64,000 nucleotides of DNA, taken from positions 1-64,000 of the forward strand of contig PBLA01000019.1 of assembly GCA_002722245.1 (NCBI GenBank), read 5' to 3'. The notes beneath the pieces were generated by a model that was given only the letters and a program-made list of their open reading frames with translations, searched no databases and had not been told where the DNA came from. This document shows, in pieces, positions 52,772 to 61,162 of the stretch; position 1 is the stretch's first letter; each line of letters begins with the position of its first letter. This DNA comes from Flavobacteriales bacterium. Lineage in GTDB: Bacteria; Bacteroidota; Bacteroidia; Flavobacteriales_C; GCA-002722245. The translations under genes and the position numbers were made by a program.

Positions 52772-52798
52772 GCGTATTCCCATCAAATAACGGGAGCG

Positions 52799-52806
52799 CA
52801 AATATA
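52799..52806 (-). promoter_or_regulatory. Predicted -10 element of tRNA-Met
   Basis: On the minus strand TATATTTG matches TAnnTTTG, 27 bases upstream of the mature tRNA 5' end. Confidence 0.55.
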
Positions 52807-52931
52807 TAACATTCGTTTTATAACCACATCTAATATTTTGTGAAATTTAATTGCGTATTAATTATTTTAATTAAAACAGCTACCTTGAAAGGTTTTTAAT
52901 TTGTAAATTGCAGCACTATTTTTTCGATGTT

Positions 52932-53309
52932 ATGACGAAGTTTGAATTAGAATACCCTGTAAAATCCTCAGTAAAAGTTTTATATGATTCACTTGTTGAC
53001 TCTTCTAAGCTTACAGAATGGTTTTGCGACGACATTACGCTTTATGATAATGGTAAGAAGATGGAGTTTTTCTGGGAGGGTTCTGGTCAAATTGCTGAAG
53101 TAATTGGTAAGAAAGACAATCAATTTATACGTTGGCAGTGGGAGGATGAAGAAGATGACACCTACTTTGAATTACGTATTCAAGTTGATGAGATCACAAA
53201 TGATGTAGCCTTAATTGTAATTGACTTTGCAGAAGAAGATGAATTGGAGGAAGCGAAAATGCTTTGGGATAACCAAATCAGAGACCTTTTCATTTCTTTA
53301 GGTGCATAA
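52932..53309 (+). CDS. START-like (SRPBCC) domain protein
   Basis: I use the ATG at 52932 (MTKFELEYPVKSSV), eight codons after the track's TTG. The product has 125 residues. It is a complete small SRPBCC domain: the first strand and helix (EYPVKSSVKVLYDSLVDSSKLTEWFCDDI), central strands (RWQWEDEEDDTYFELRIQVDEI) and a long C-terminal helix (EEAKMLWDNQIRDLFISLGA). It resembles the START-like proteins conserved in Bacteroidota and the AHSA1 group. The ligand is unknown. It sits 15 bases before the LptF/G gene and is probably cotranscribed with it. Confidence 0.85.
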   Translation: MTKFELEYPVKSSVKVLYDSLVDSSKLTEWFCDDITLYDNGKKMEFFWEGSGQIAEVIGKKDNQFIRWQWEDEEDDTYFELRIQVDEITNDVALIVIDFAEEDELEEAKMLWDNQIRDLFISLGA

Positions 53310-53324
53310 CTCTTTTTTTCTTTC

Positions 53325-54746
53325 ATGAAAAAGCTCCATAAACTAGTTTTTAAAACTTATGTTGGACCGTTTTTGGTGACTTTTATCGTGAGTAATTTTT
53401 TACTCTTGATGATCTGGATGGTGAAATATCTAGAGGACATCATTGGTAAAGGCCTTGACTTCATTGTAATTTTTGAAATGATTGCTCGAGGTTCCTTGAA
53501 TCAAATTCCTTTTTCACTTCCGTTGGCAATTTTGTTATCCAGTATAATGACCTACGGAAAACTGGGGGAAACGATTGAATTAACGGCAATGAAGTCTTTA
53601 GGTGTGTCGTTAACTAAGGCAATGCGTCCTCTTTTAGTTTTTACAGTGGGACTGGCTATTGGGGCCTATTTTTTCGCAAACAACTATCTCCCCTATTCCA
53701 ATAAAAAACTCAGCTCCTTGATGAGTGATATAACTCGAACCAAGCCTGAGCTTTTGATTCCTGAAGGGGTATTTTACAATAACCTAAAAGGATATACCAT
53801 TCGAATTGGCAAAAAATATCGCGATAAGTCTATTGCTGATGTCCTCATTTTTGACGATTCAAATGACGGAAAGGGAGGCTTTGTTGCTGCAGATTCGGGT
53901 TCATTGGAATTATCGAAAAATGGAAATTATTTAATTCTGAATTTAATCAATGGAAACACTTACAAGTTAGATAAAGAAAAGATTAGACCAGGAACACAGA
54001 GAAAATTACCTTTTGTAAAAAATCAATTCAGTAGAAATCGATTAATTTTTGAGCTCACAGGATTTACCTTTGAAAAGTCCGATCCAAATAAAAGAAGTAA
54101 GCATTTAAAAAATATGTCCAATAGTGATATTGCGCATCACAAAGACAGTCTCGAGTTGAAGCAAAAAAAAGAAGCCTTTAATATTGTTAATCACCTTCAT
54201 TATAAATACTTTTTTATTGAGGATACTACATTTTTAAGGGATACTGTTACTGCCTTTTCATATAATGAACTAATTGGTTCAATTGATTCAATTGAAGATT
54301 CTAAACGAAAGATCATCCAAAAAACAGCAAAAGAGACAGCTTCAAAATTGAAACGAAAATTAGAAGTGGAGAAAAAAAACAAACAAAATGGTGCGATTTA
54401 CATAGGAAGACATTCTCTAGAAATCCACAAGAAATATTCAAATTCAATTGCATGCATCATTATGTTTTTTATTGGTGCACCCTTTGGGGCTATTGTTAGA
54501 AAAGGAGGATTAGGATTACCCGTGGTAATTGGTGTATTGCTCTTCCTATTGTATTATGTTTTATCAACGACGATGTATAAAATGGGAAAAAAAGGCGATT
54601 TTGACCCAATCTGGGGTATGTGGTTAGCCCCTTTGATCCTCTCTCCTGTTGGTCTTTTTCTTACCTATAAGGCAGCTACCGATTCAAGTATATTCCGTAA
54701 AGAAGCATACAAAGCGGTTATTAAACGATTATTCAAAAAAAAATAA
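53325..54746 (+). CDS. LptF/LptG family permease (YjgP/YjgQ)
   Basis: This 473-residue protein has three transmembrane helices near the N-terminus (YVGPFLVTFIVSNFLLLMIW, IPFSLPLAILLSSIMTYGKLGE, LLVFTVGLAIGAYFF). A large periplasmic beta-jellyroll and helical part covers about 120-365, and three helices lie at the C-terminus (IACIIMFFIGAPFGAIVRKGGLGLPVVIG). It is a transmembrane subunit of the LPS export ABC transporter LptB2FG, which takes lipopolysaccharide from the inner membrane. Length and order do not tell LptF from LptG. It ends about 85 bases before the next gene. Confidence 0.9.
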   Translation: MKKLHKLVFKTYVGPFLVTFIVSNFLLLMIWMVKYLEDIIGKGLDFIVIFEMIARGSLNQIPFSLPLAILLSSIMTYGKLGETIELTAMKSLGVSLTKAMRPLLVFTVGLAIGAYFFANNYLPYSNKKLSSLMSDITRTKPELLIPEGVFYNNLKGYTIRIGKKYRDKSIADVLIFDDSNDGKGGFVAADSGSLELSKNGNYLILNLINGNTYKLDKEKIRPGTQRKLPFVKNQFSRNRLIFELTGFTFEKSDPNKRSKHLKNMSNSDIAHHKDSLELKQKKEAFNIVNHLHYKYFFIEDTTFLRDTVTAFSYNELIGSIDSIEDSKRKIIQKTAKETASKLKRKLEVEKKNKQNGAIYIGRHSLEIHKKYSNSIACIIMFFIGAPFGAIVRKGGLGLPVVIGVLLFLLYYVLSTTMYKMGKKGDFDPIWGMWLAPLILSPVGLFLTYKAATDSSIFRKEAYKAVIKRLFKKK

Positions 54747-54764
54747 ACCCTTATCCAAGCTTTA

Positions 54765-54792
54765 CGTCATAGGCTTGAAAAACTTATATTTG
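54765..54792 (+). promoter_or_regulatory. Predicted promoter of the glycosyltransferase pair
   Basis: TATATTTG (54785-54792) matches TAnnTTTG, with a TTTA about 20 bases upstream. It lies 38 bases before the ATG at 54831. Confidence 0.55.
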
Positions 54793-54830
54793 TACACCTT
54801 GCTAACCCTTCAAGTAGAGAACTGCATTGT

Positions 54831-56036
54831 ATGAAGATACTTCAGATTTGTAATAAACCTCCATTTCCTGCTGTTGACGGTGGAGCAATTGCAATGAATA
54901 ATACAACGCAAGGATTGCTTCAAAATGGTCATAAAGTAACCGTTTTAGCAATCACTACACCTAAACACCCTGTTCATCTATCCGATCTTCCAGAACAGTA
55001 TATTTCGGATACTAATTTTCAATCTGTATACATTGATACAAGTATTCGTTTGCGAGATGCTTTTTTTAACTTGTTTACGAAAAAGTCATACAACATTGAG
55101 CGTTTCATAAGTGTTGCCTTTCAACAGCACCTTCAAAAAATGCTAAAAGAAACATCTTTTGATGTGGTTATTATTGAGAGCCTTTTTGTAGCCCCCTACA
55201 TTTCTACAATTAAAATGCTCAGCAACGCCAAAATTGTGTTGAGAGCACATAATGTTGAGCATAAAATTTGGGAGCGGATTTGCAAAAATACTCGAAACCC
55301 TCTAAAAAGAAGATACATTAGTTTATTGGCTAAACGGCTGAAGAATTATGAAATTGAAACCTTTGAACATATTGATGGAATAGCTGCAATGACAAAAGTA
55401 GATCAAGCTGTTTTCTGCAAGTTAGGGTTTGAAAAAAATATTGCATCAATACCAACAGGTTATATTATTCGCCCAGAAAAAGAAGCGCAAGAAACCTCTG
55501 TGGAAGAACATTCAATATTTCACATCGCCTCAATGGATTGGCTACCGAATTTAGAGGGTGTACAATGGTTTTTAAATCACGTTTGGAAAACTGTTCATAA
55601 ACAATTTCCTCCTGCAAAATTGTATTTAGCAGGAAGAGAAATGCCCGAAGATTTTTTTGCAATAAATCACTCGAATATTGTAACGGTTGGAAAAGTGAAA
55701 AGCGCTAAAGCGTTTTACCTTTCCAAAAAAATAATGATTGTCCCCATTTTATCAGGCTCGGGAATGCGTATCAAAATAATTGAAGGGATGGCTCTTGGGA
55801 AAGTCATTATCTCAACAACAATTGGAGCTGAAGGAATTAATTGCACTTCGGGGGAAAACATCATTATCGCTGACTCCCCAGACAATTTTGCCCAAGCAAT
55901 CTTGCACTGTTTAAAGCATCCTGAATATTGTGAATTCATTGGGAAGAATGCAAGGAAGTTAATTGAAAATGAGTATGCTAATGCGCATATTAGTAAAAAA
56001 ATGATTTCTTTTTTCGAAGAACTTCAAACAACGTGA
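54831..56036 (+). CDS. GT4 family glycosyltransferase
   Basis: This 401-residue protein has the GT-B N-terminal opening LQICNKPPFPAVDGGAIAMNNTTQGLLQNGH and LRAHNVEHKIWERI. The C-terminal donor domain has IASMDWLPNLEGVQWFLNHVW, LYLAGREMPE and the donor motif SGSGMRIKIIEGMALGKVIISTTIGAEGI. It should transfer a sugar to a cell-surface glycan. It overlaps the next glycosyltransferase by four bases (GTGA), so the two form an operon behind the promoter at 54765-54792. Confidence 0.9.
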   Translation: MKILQICNKPPFPAVDGGAIAMNNTTQGLLQNGHKVTVLAITTPKHPVHLSDLPEQYISDTNFQSVYIDTSIRLRDAFFNLFTKKSYNIERFISVAFQQHLQKMLKETSFDVVIIESLFVAPYISTIKMLSNAKIVLRAHNVEHKIWERICKNTRNPLKRRYISLLAKRLKNYEIETFEHIDGIAAMTKVDQAVFCKLGFEKNIASIPTGYIIRPEKEAQETSVEEHSIFHIASMDWLPNLEGVQWFLNHVWKTVHKQFPPAKLYLAGREMPEDFFAINHSNIVTVGKVKSAKAFYLSKKIMIVPILSGSGMRIKIIEGMALGKVIISTTIGAEGINCTSGENIIIADSPDNFAQAILHCLKHPEYCEFIGKNARKLIENEYANAHISKKMISFFEELQTT

Positions 56037-57226
56037 GTAACAGAAAAAAAATACTGTTTTTAACCTCTCGAATCCCTTTCCCTCTTGAAAAAGGAGATAA
56101 GCTACGTGCATATTATCAAATAAAATATTTGAGCAAAAATGCTGATATTATTCTATGCTGTATATCTCAAGAGCCACTCTCCATAGAGGCTGATCGGGAA
56201 CTGAAAAAATATGTCAAAGAAATTTATGTTTACACCACCTCCAAATGGAGTATTCTATATAATATGCTCGTTGCTGGAATATATAAACTTCCATTCCAAG
56301 TTGGTTTTTTCTTTAATACCGGAGCGCATTATTTTTTCACGAAGGCTATCCAAAAAGAACAGCCGGATCACATTTTTGTGCAACTGATTCGAATGGCCGA
56401 ATATGTTTCTAAAGAAAAATCTATTCCAAAATCTTTGGATTACATGGATACGTTTTCAAAAGGAATCCAACGCAGAATGTTGAACGCATCTGGTATTAAA
56501 AAATTAGCATTTCGATTTGAATATAATCGACTCCGAAAATATGAGGCGAAAATTTACGCTAATTTTAAAAACACCTACATTATCTCTGAGCAAGATAAAC
56601 AATCCTTTGACTTTCCTGAATCAAAAGATATAAAGGTTTCTCCAAACGGTGTAGATCATCATTTTTTCAAACCTAATGAAAACATACAAAAACGATATGA
56701 TCTTGTTTTTACGGGAAACATGAGTTACCCTCCTAATGTAAATGCGGTAATGTATATTGCAAAAGAAATCTTTCCTCTTCTTCTAAAACACAAACCAGAT
56801 ATTAAATTATTAATTGCTGGAGCTACTCCTACTAATGCGGTTAAATCTCTTGCGAATGCAAATATTCATGTGAGTGGGTGGATGGATGATATACGTGATG
56901 CGTACAATGAATCTTCAATCTTTATAGCACCGCTTCAAATTGGAACAGGTTTACAAAATAAGCTTTTGGAAGCCATGTCTATGGAATTACCTTGCATTAC
57001 CTCCGCGTTGGCAAACAATGCCTTAAAAGCTTGTGATGGAGAAGAAATACTTATTGGTGAAACACCCGAAGATTACTTACACCATATTTTAAACCTTCTT
57101 CAAGATCAAGCGTTGAATATAAAAATTGCTCAACAGGGAAAACAATTCGTCACCAATACGTATAACTGGAACGCCATTACTAAGGATTTAGAGCAAGACT
57201 TTTTTAATCAAAATAATATAAACTAG
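56033..57226 (+). CDS. Glycosyltransferase (GT4, TIGR03087-like)
   Basis: This 397-residue protein starts at a GTG that overlaps the previous stop. The opening KILFLTSRIPFPLEKGDKLRAYYQIKYLSKN is that of the TIGR03087-type sugar transferases, and the C-terminal half has TGNMSYPPNVNAVMYIAKEIFPLL, LIAGATPT and the donor region APLQIGTGLQNKLLEAMSMELPCITSALA. The domain pattern matches the preceding gene product, so the pair may build successive linkages of one glycan. It has no signal peptide; the action is cytosolic. Confidence 0.9.
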   Translation: MSNRKKILFLTSRIPFPLEKGDKLRAYYQIKYLSKNADIILCCISQEPLSIEADRELKKYVKEIYVYTTSKWSILYNMLVAGIYKLPFQVGFFFNTGAHYFFTKAIQKEQPDHIFVQLIRMAEYVSKEKSIPKSLDYMDTFSKGIQRRMLNASGIKKLAFRFEYNRLRKYEAKIYANFKNTYIISEQDKQSFDFPESKDIKVSPNGVDHHFFKPNENIQKRYDLVFTGNMSYPPNVNAVMYIAKEIFPLLLKHKPDIKLLIAGATPTNAVKSLANANIHVSGWMDDIRDAYNESSIFIAPLQIGTGLQNKLLEAMSMELPCITSALANNALKACDGEEILIGETPEDYLHHILNLLQDQALNIKIAQQGKQFVTNTYNWNAITKDLEQDFFNQNNIN

Positions 57227-57230
57227 AAAT

Positions 57231-57407
57231 TTACACCGGGACTGTCTTAACCTGATAACCTTTTGTCATCATCCACGCATTTAAAAGTCGAACTTCTTCT
57301 CGTTCTAATAACTTTAGGGCTTTTTGGTATTCTTTTTTCACTAATTCAAGATCAAAACTTACGCGTTCCAAAATATACTTCGTGTATTCTAAAAAAGATT
57401 CTTTCAT
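57231..57407 (-). CDS. Small conserved-type helical protein
   Basis: The start at 57407 (MKESFLEYTKYILERVSFD) gives 58 residues; the track adds ten residues upstream. It is predicted to be wholly alpha-helical: ESFLEYTKYILERVSFDLEL, then KKEYQKALKLLEREEVRLLNAWM. The pattern EYTKxILxRVSFDxxLxxKEYxKA recalls short conserved hypothetical proteins of Flavobacteriia. The function is unknown. It converges with the glycosyltransferase, four bases from its stop. Confidence 0.6.
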   Translation of the reverse strand: MKESFLEYTKYILERVSFDLELVKKEYQKALKLLEREEVRLLNAWMMTKGYQVKTVPV

Positions 57408-57567
57408 TATTTTAAACTTTAGGCTAATATGAATCACTAAATGTTAATTCAGAAATTCTTAAGTTTTTTTAAGAGAACGACTATCAAATTATTTAATAAG
57501 CGTTAATGATTTTATTTTATTCTGTCAAAAGAATCAAATCACCGACGAAATTGGGGTTTTAAGCAGG

Positions 57568-58701
57568 TTAAGAGAGTCGATCTCTGTAATCTTCGTAGAC
57601 AAATTCTTTTAACAACTTAAAATCGCATTCTTTAGTCCATACCCCTAAACAAGGGTGTTGAACACCATTGAAAAAATTGGTTTTCACAAAGGTATAATGA
57701 ACCATATCCTCAAACACAATAACATCTCCTATCCGCAAGGGCTTTTCAAATGTAAATCCTTCAACATAGTCTCCACTCATGCATGTATTACCACCAAGAC
57801 GATAGTGAAATGTACCTGATGATTCTTCATTGATTACACATGGTTTATAGGGCATTTCAAGACAATCGGGCATGTGGGCAGCAAAACTTACATTTAGAAT
57901 GGCGGTATGAACACTATGGGCAGTAACAACATCCTCCACTTTAGAAATTAAATAACCTGCGTTTAAACCTATTGCCTCTCCTGGCTCTAAAAATACCTCA
58001 ACGGCATAACGTTGTTTAATACGTTGAATTAATACTGTTAGTAAGTCTATGTTATACGCCTCTTTGGTGATATGATGGCCACCACCAAAATTCACCCATT
58101 CTGCCTGATGCAATAAATATCCAAACTGCTTTTCTATCGTTTCAAGTGCTTGTTCAAAATCTTCGGCAGAAGATTCGCAAAGCATGTGAAAATGAATCCC
58201 CGTGACACCCAAAGGCAGATGTTCTCCCATTAAATCACTTGTTATTCCGAATCTACTTCCAGGTTTGCAAGGGTTGTAGTAATCAACCTCAACGGTGGAA
58301 AAATCAGGGTTAATCCTAATCCCATATTTCACGTTCTCCTTTAATCGGCCTTTAAACTTTTCATATTGGTTGAGCGAATTAAAGGTGATATGCGAACTCA
58401 TGGAATTCACAGTATCAAATTCTTCTTCAGTATATACTACAAAACAAGAGTGAGCCTTACAGTTCATTTTGTCCGCAATTAATTTAACTTCATTAAGCGA
58501 ACTTGCTGTTCCTCCTGAAATATATTGCATGGCTAATGGAAAAACTTCCCACATCGCAAAACCTTTAAGTGCGCACAAAATGTTAACTCCGGCACATTGT
58601 TCTAGCTTATGCAAACATTGCATATTACGTTCAAAGAGAGATTCATCAATGACAAAACATGGATTCGGAATCTTCTCTAATTCATTCAACAAACCACTCA
58701 T
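57568..58701 (-). CDS. nspC: Carboxynorspermidine/carboxyspermidine decarboxylase
   Basis: The start at 58701 gives 377 residues, the usual family length, and lies just downstream of a consensus promoter. It is a PLP-dependent alanine-racemase-fold decarboxylase: lysine about 46 in LCALKGFAMW, HFHMLCESS, WVNFGGGHHITK and FLEPGEAIGLNAGYL. The Cys-bearing C-terminal motif is GNTCMSGDYV, with the barrel loop YVEGFTFEKPLRIGDVIVFEDM. It removes the carboxyl group from carboxynorspermidine or carboxyspermidine, the last step of this polyamine route. The partner synthase lies at 61163-62377 on the same strand, separated by other genes. Confidence 0.92.
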   Translation of the reverse strand: MSGLLNELEKIPNPCFVIDESLFERNMQCLHKLEQCAGVNILCALKGFAMWEVFPLAMQYISGGTASSLNEVKLIADKMNCKAHSCFVVYTEEEFDTVNSMSSHITFNSLNQYEKFKGRLKENVKYGIRINPDFSTVEVDYYNPCKPGSRFGITSDLMGEHLPLGVTGIHFHMLCESSAEDFEQALETIEKQFGYLLHQAEWVNFGGGHHITKEAYNIDLLTVLIQRIKQRYAVEVFLEPGEAIGLNAGYLISKVEDVVTAHSVHTAILNVSFAAHMPDCLEMPYKPCVINEESSGTFHYRLGGNTCMSGDYVEGFTFEKPLRIGDVIVFEDMVHYTFVKTNFFNGVQHPCLGVWTKECDFKLLKEFVYEDYRDRLS

Positions 58702-58725
58702 AACCAAGCTAAAGGATATTCGTAA

Positions 58726-58733
58726 CAAAAATA
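58726..58733 (-). promoter_or_regulatory. Predicted -10 element of nspC
   Basis: On the minus strand TATTTTTG matches TAnnTTTG, 25 bases upstream of the ATG at 58701. This supports the shorter start. Confidence 0.5.
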
Positions 58734-58789
58734 AACCAATTAAACACAATAGTATTGTTTAGGCCTTTTTTAAAAGCGAATTTTACTTT

Positions 58790-59275
58790 ATGAGTTTTTA
58801 CAATTTTGAAATTAAACAACCCAATGGTCAACAATTAAATTTAAATGACTTTTCGGGCAAGGTATTATTGGTGGTTAATACCGCGACAAGATGTGGTTTA
58901 TCACCTCAATTTAAAGCCTTGGAGAAATTACATCAAACCTACAGGGATAAAGGGCTTGTTGTGCTTGGATTTCCATGCTCTCAATTTATGAATCAAGAGC
59001 CTGAGACAAATGAAACGCTTGTGGAGGCGTGTAAAACTAATTACGGAGTAACGTTTCAATTAACAGAAAAAATAAATGTAAATGGCCATGACGCACATCC
59101 AATTTTTAAGTTCTTAAAGAAAGAAAAAGGTGGTTTTCTGTCCAGCTCCATTAAATGGAATTTTACAAAATTCCTTATTTCATCTGAAGGAAAAGTATTG
59201 AGAAGATATGCCCCAACAACGGTTCCCGAAAAAATTGAAAAAGACATCATCAAGGAGTTGAAAAAATTGAGCTAA
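58790..59275 (+). CDS. Glutathione peroxidase-like thiol peroxidase
   Basis: This 161-residue protein has the peroxidatic cysteine at about 35 in VNTATRCGLSPQF, the conserved FPCSQFMNQEPETNE motif and KWNFTKFLISSEGKVLRRYAPTTVPE. The active residue is Cys, not selenocysteine. It should reduce hydrogen or lipid peroxides, most likely with thioredoxin in a bacterium of this group. It has no signal peptide. It stands alone and ends in a strong hairpin shared with the converging yajC operon. Confidence 0.93.
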   Translation: MSFYNFEIKQPNGQQLNLNDFSGKVLLVVNTATRCGLSPQFKALEKLHQTYRDKGLVVLGFPCSQFMNQEPETNETLVEACKTNYGVTFQLTEKINVNGHDAHPIFKFLKKEKGGFLSSSIKWNFTKFLISSEGKVLRRYAPTTVPEKIEKDIIKELKKLS

Positions 59276-59321
59276 CCTTTAGCGCTTTCAATGTGCTTCA
59301 TATTTACGAAAATACGTGTAC

Positions 59322-59350
59322 AAAAAAGGGAGCTGTAAGCTCCCTTTTTA
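59322..59350. terminator. Bidirectional terminator
   Basis: AAAAAGGGAGCT and AGCTCCCTTTTT form a 12-bp stem around a 3-base loop, between the peroxidase gene and the yajC gene, which converge on it. Confidence 0.92.
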
Positions 59351-59372
59351 ACTCATAATTATCTTAACTAAA

Positions 59373-59693
59373 TTATTTTCTTCCTGTTGCTCCTGCTCCT
59401 TCACCATTTAACACTGCAATGGATGATTTCTCAATGCGTAATTTCATATGATTTTCTACTGTAATCACTGCAGTGGTTTCATCCACACTTGCAATTACTC
59501 CATGCACACCACCTGTTGTGATGACTGAATCACCTTTTAAGGCTGCTTCTCGTTTTTTTGCAAATTCTTTTTCTTTCTTCTTTTGAGGTCGAATAAAGAA
59601 AAAATACATTACGCCGAATATTAACAATAAAAATATCGGTAAAAGATTGCTTCCTCCTTGTGCTTGTAAAAGTATAGTATTCATCATTTTCAA
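59373..59693 (-). CDS. yajC: Preprotein translocase subunit YajC
   Basis: This 106-residue protein has a single transmembrane helix (LLPIFLLLIFGVMYFFFIRPQKKKEKE) followed by the conserved cytosolic domain (GDSVITTGGVHGVIASVDETTAVITVE). It belongs to the Sec translocon auxiliary complex SecDF-YajC. It is the last gene of nusB-DUF1573-yajC, seven bases after the DUF1573 stop. This order is common in Bacteroidota. Confidence 0.93.
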   Translation of the reverse strand: MKMMNTILLQAQGGSNLLPIFLLLIFGVMYFFFIRPQKKKEKEFAKKREAALKGDSVITTGGVHGVIASVDETTAVITVENHMKLRIEKSSIAVLNGEGAGATGRK

Positions 59694-59700
59694 ATTTTAA

Positions 59701-60153
59701 TTATTCTGCTTTTGGTGTGCCTTTGAGCCAAAGTTTAATTTTCTGGTCTAATGAGTTTGATTCAATCGTCACAGATACACGAAACTGTTTCCCTGCTGTT
59801 TTATTTGCTGTAGTAACTTCCGCCAGAATACGTCCTTTTTCTCCTGGTAAAATAGGGTCTTCTGTATATTCAACATTCGTACACCCACAAGAACCTTTTA
59901 CATTTGTTAAGACTAACGGTGCGTCACCGGCATTAACAAAATAGAACGCATGTTCTAACTCATCTCCTTTTATCATAGGCGGAAACTCATATTCAGTTTC
60001 ATTAAAGATCATTTTTGGCCCACCTGTTACTGACTCATAATCTTCTATGGCTGAGTAATTGTTTTTCACAATTGAAGCGTCTATCGATGCTCCATCTCCT
60101 GCGCCACAAGAAAACAATAGACCAACTGTTAAAATATAGAGTATACTTTTCAT
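59701..60153 (-). CDS. DUF1573 domain lipoprotein
   Basis: This 150-residue protein has a lipobox (GLLFSC, cysteine about 16). The DUF1573 domain is an Ig-like beta-sandwich with EFPPMIKGDELEHAFYFVNAGDAPLVLTNVKGSCGCTNV and PGEKGRILAEV. The CGC motif is typical. The function of the family is unknown; it is exported and membrane-anchored. It lies one base after nusB and before yajC in the same operon. Confidence 0.9.
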   Translation of the reverse strand: MKSILYILTVGLLFSCGAGDGASIDASIVKNNYSAIEDYESVTGGPKMIFNETEYEFPPMIKGDELEHAFYFVNAGDAPLVLTNVKGSCGCTNVEYTEDPILPGEKGRILAEVTTANKTAGKQFRVSVTIESNSLDQKIKLWLKGTPKAE

Positions 60154-60154
60154 C

Positions 60155-61102
60155 TCAATTCATTAATCCTCGTCCTGTTTTTCGCAATTCTCCTTTTTCT
60201 TTTAAATCGGGGACAATTTTATCCAAAATCCCATTAATAAACACTCTACTTTTAGGTGTACTATAGGTTTTAGATAATTCTATGTATTCATTTAAACTTA
60301 CTTTCACTGGAACTGAAGGCAGATTTATTAACTCACACACGGCCATTTTCATTAAAATAAAATCTAATATTGCGATACGATCCGCTTCCCAATTTTTTGC
60401 TTTCTCCATAATAATGGCTTGATAATCATCATTATGAACTAAGGTTTGACGATAAAGGGTTTTAACAAACTCTAAATCATCCTCTAAATCTTTGAATAAT
60501 TCAGGAACGCGGTAGTTTTGAGCAAATCGTGAGGTAAATCCTTTAAAGTATTTTACCACATACCCACAAACAAAGTAGTGATCATCGGACCAGTGAATAC
60601 TTCGCTCTTCAAAAAGATCTTGAAGAATTTCATTATCCGCAACAAACTCCCTGTATAGTTTTAAAACGAAACTTTTTTGAGTTTCTAAATCATACTCCGG
60701 CGCATTCATAAACCGTTGAAAAGTTTCAGAGGCTTCAATCGTTTTGAAGAGCTTTGGAATAATATCGTCGTTGGCAACCCAAGAAATTTTATACTGCTCT
60801 ACTTTTTTCTGCAATGAGTCACTATTCACTAGCGCCATGAGCAGTTCATTATTTACAAATCGAAGATTTGGATTTAAATCTTGTTCAGAAGGAAGTTTTT
60901 TATTTCTTCTCTCTTCAAGTCTTTTCGAGGCAAATCGTTGTAATTCGGTAAATACCGAAACATGTAAAATGAATAATTCATGTATTCGATTAATACAGGT
61001 AATCAGTTCCTTTTCACCTACACCTAAATCATTTTTAGCTCCTCTCAAATACGAATATATCGCTTGAAAAACTTTAATTCTTAAATGTCTTCTATTAAGC
61101 AT
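60155..61102 (-). CDS. nusB: Transcription antitermination factor NusB
   Basis: This 315-residue protein is longer than the E. coli NusB (about 140) because Bacteroidota forms carry an N-terminal extension. The opening MLNRRHLRIKVFQAIYSY and the C-terminal NusB domain (WEADRIAILDFILMKMAVCELINLPSVPVKVSLNEYIELSKTYSTPKSRVFINGILDKI) are clear. It works with NusA, NusE and NusG in rRNA antitermination. It is the first gene of the operon with DUF1573 and yajC. A TAGATTTG -10 element lies 22 bases upstream of the ATG. Confidence 0.93.
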   Translation of the reverse strand: MLNRRHLRIKVFQAIYSYLRGAKNDLGVGEKELITCINRIHELFILHVSVFTELQRFASKRLEERRNKKLPSEQDLNPNLRFVNNELLMALVNSDSLQKKVEQYKISWVANDDIIPKLFKTIEASETFQRFMNAPEYDLETQKSFVLKLYREFVADNEILQDLFEERSIHWSDDHYFVCGYVVKYFKGFTSRFAQNYRVPELFKDLEDDLEFVKTLYRQTLVHNDDYQAIIMEKAKNWEADRIAILDFILMKMAVCELINLPSVPVKVSLNEYIELSKTYSTPKSRVFINGILDKIVPDLKEKGELRKTGRGLMN

Positions 61103-61123
61103 CAGAACGTATTAATTACTCTG

Positions 61124-61131
61124 CAAATCTA
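61124..61131 (-). promoter_or_regulatory. Predicted -10 element of the nusB operon
   Basis: On the minus strand TAGATTTG matches TAnnTTTG, 22 bases upstream of the nusB ATG. Confidence 0.5.
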
Positions 61132-61162
61132 CTACTTAAATTCGAACCGAAGGCGAACTTAA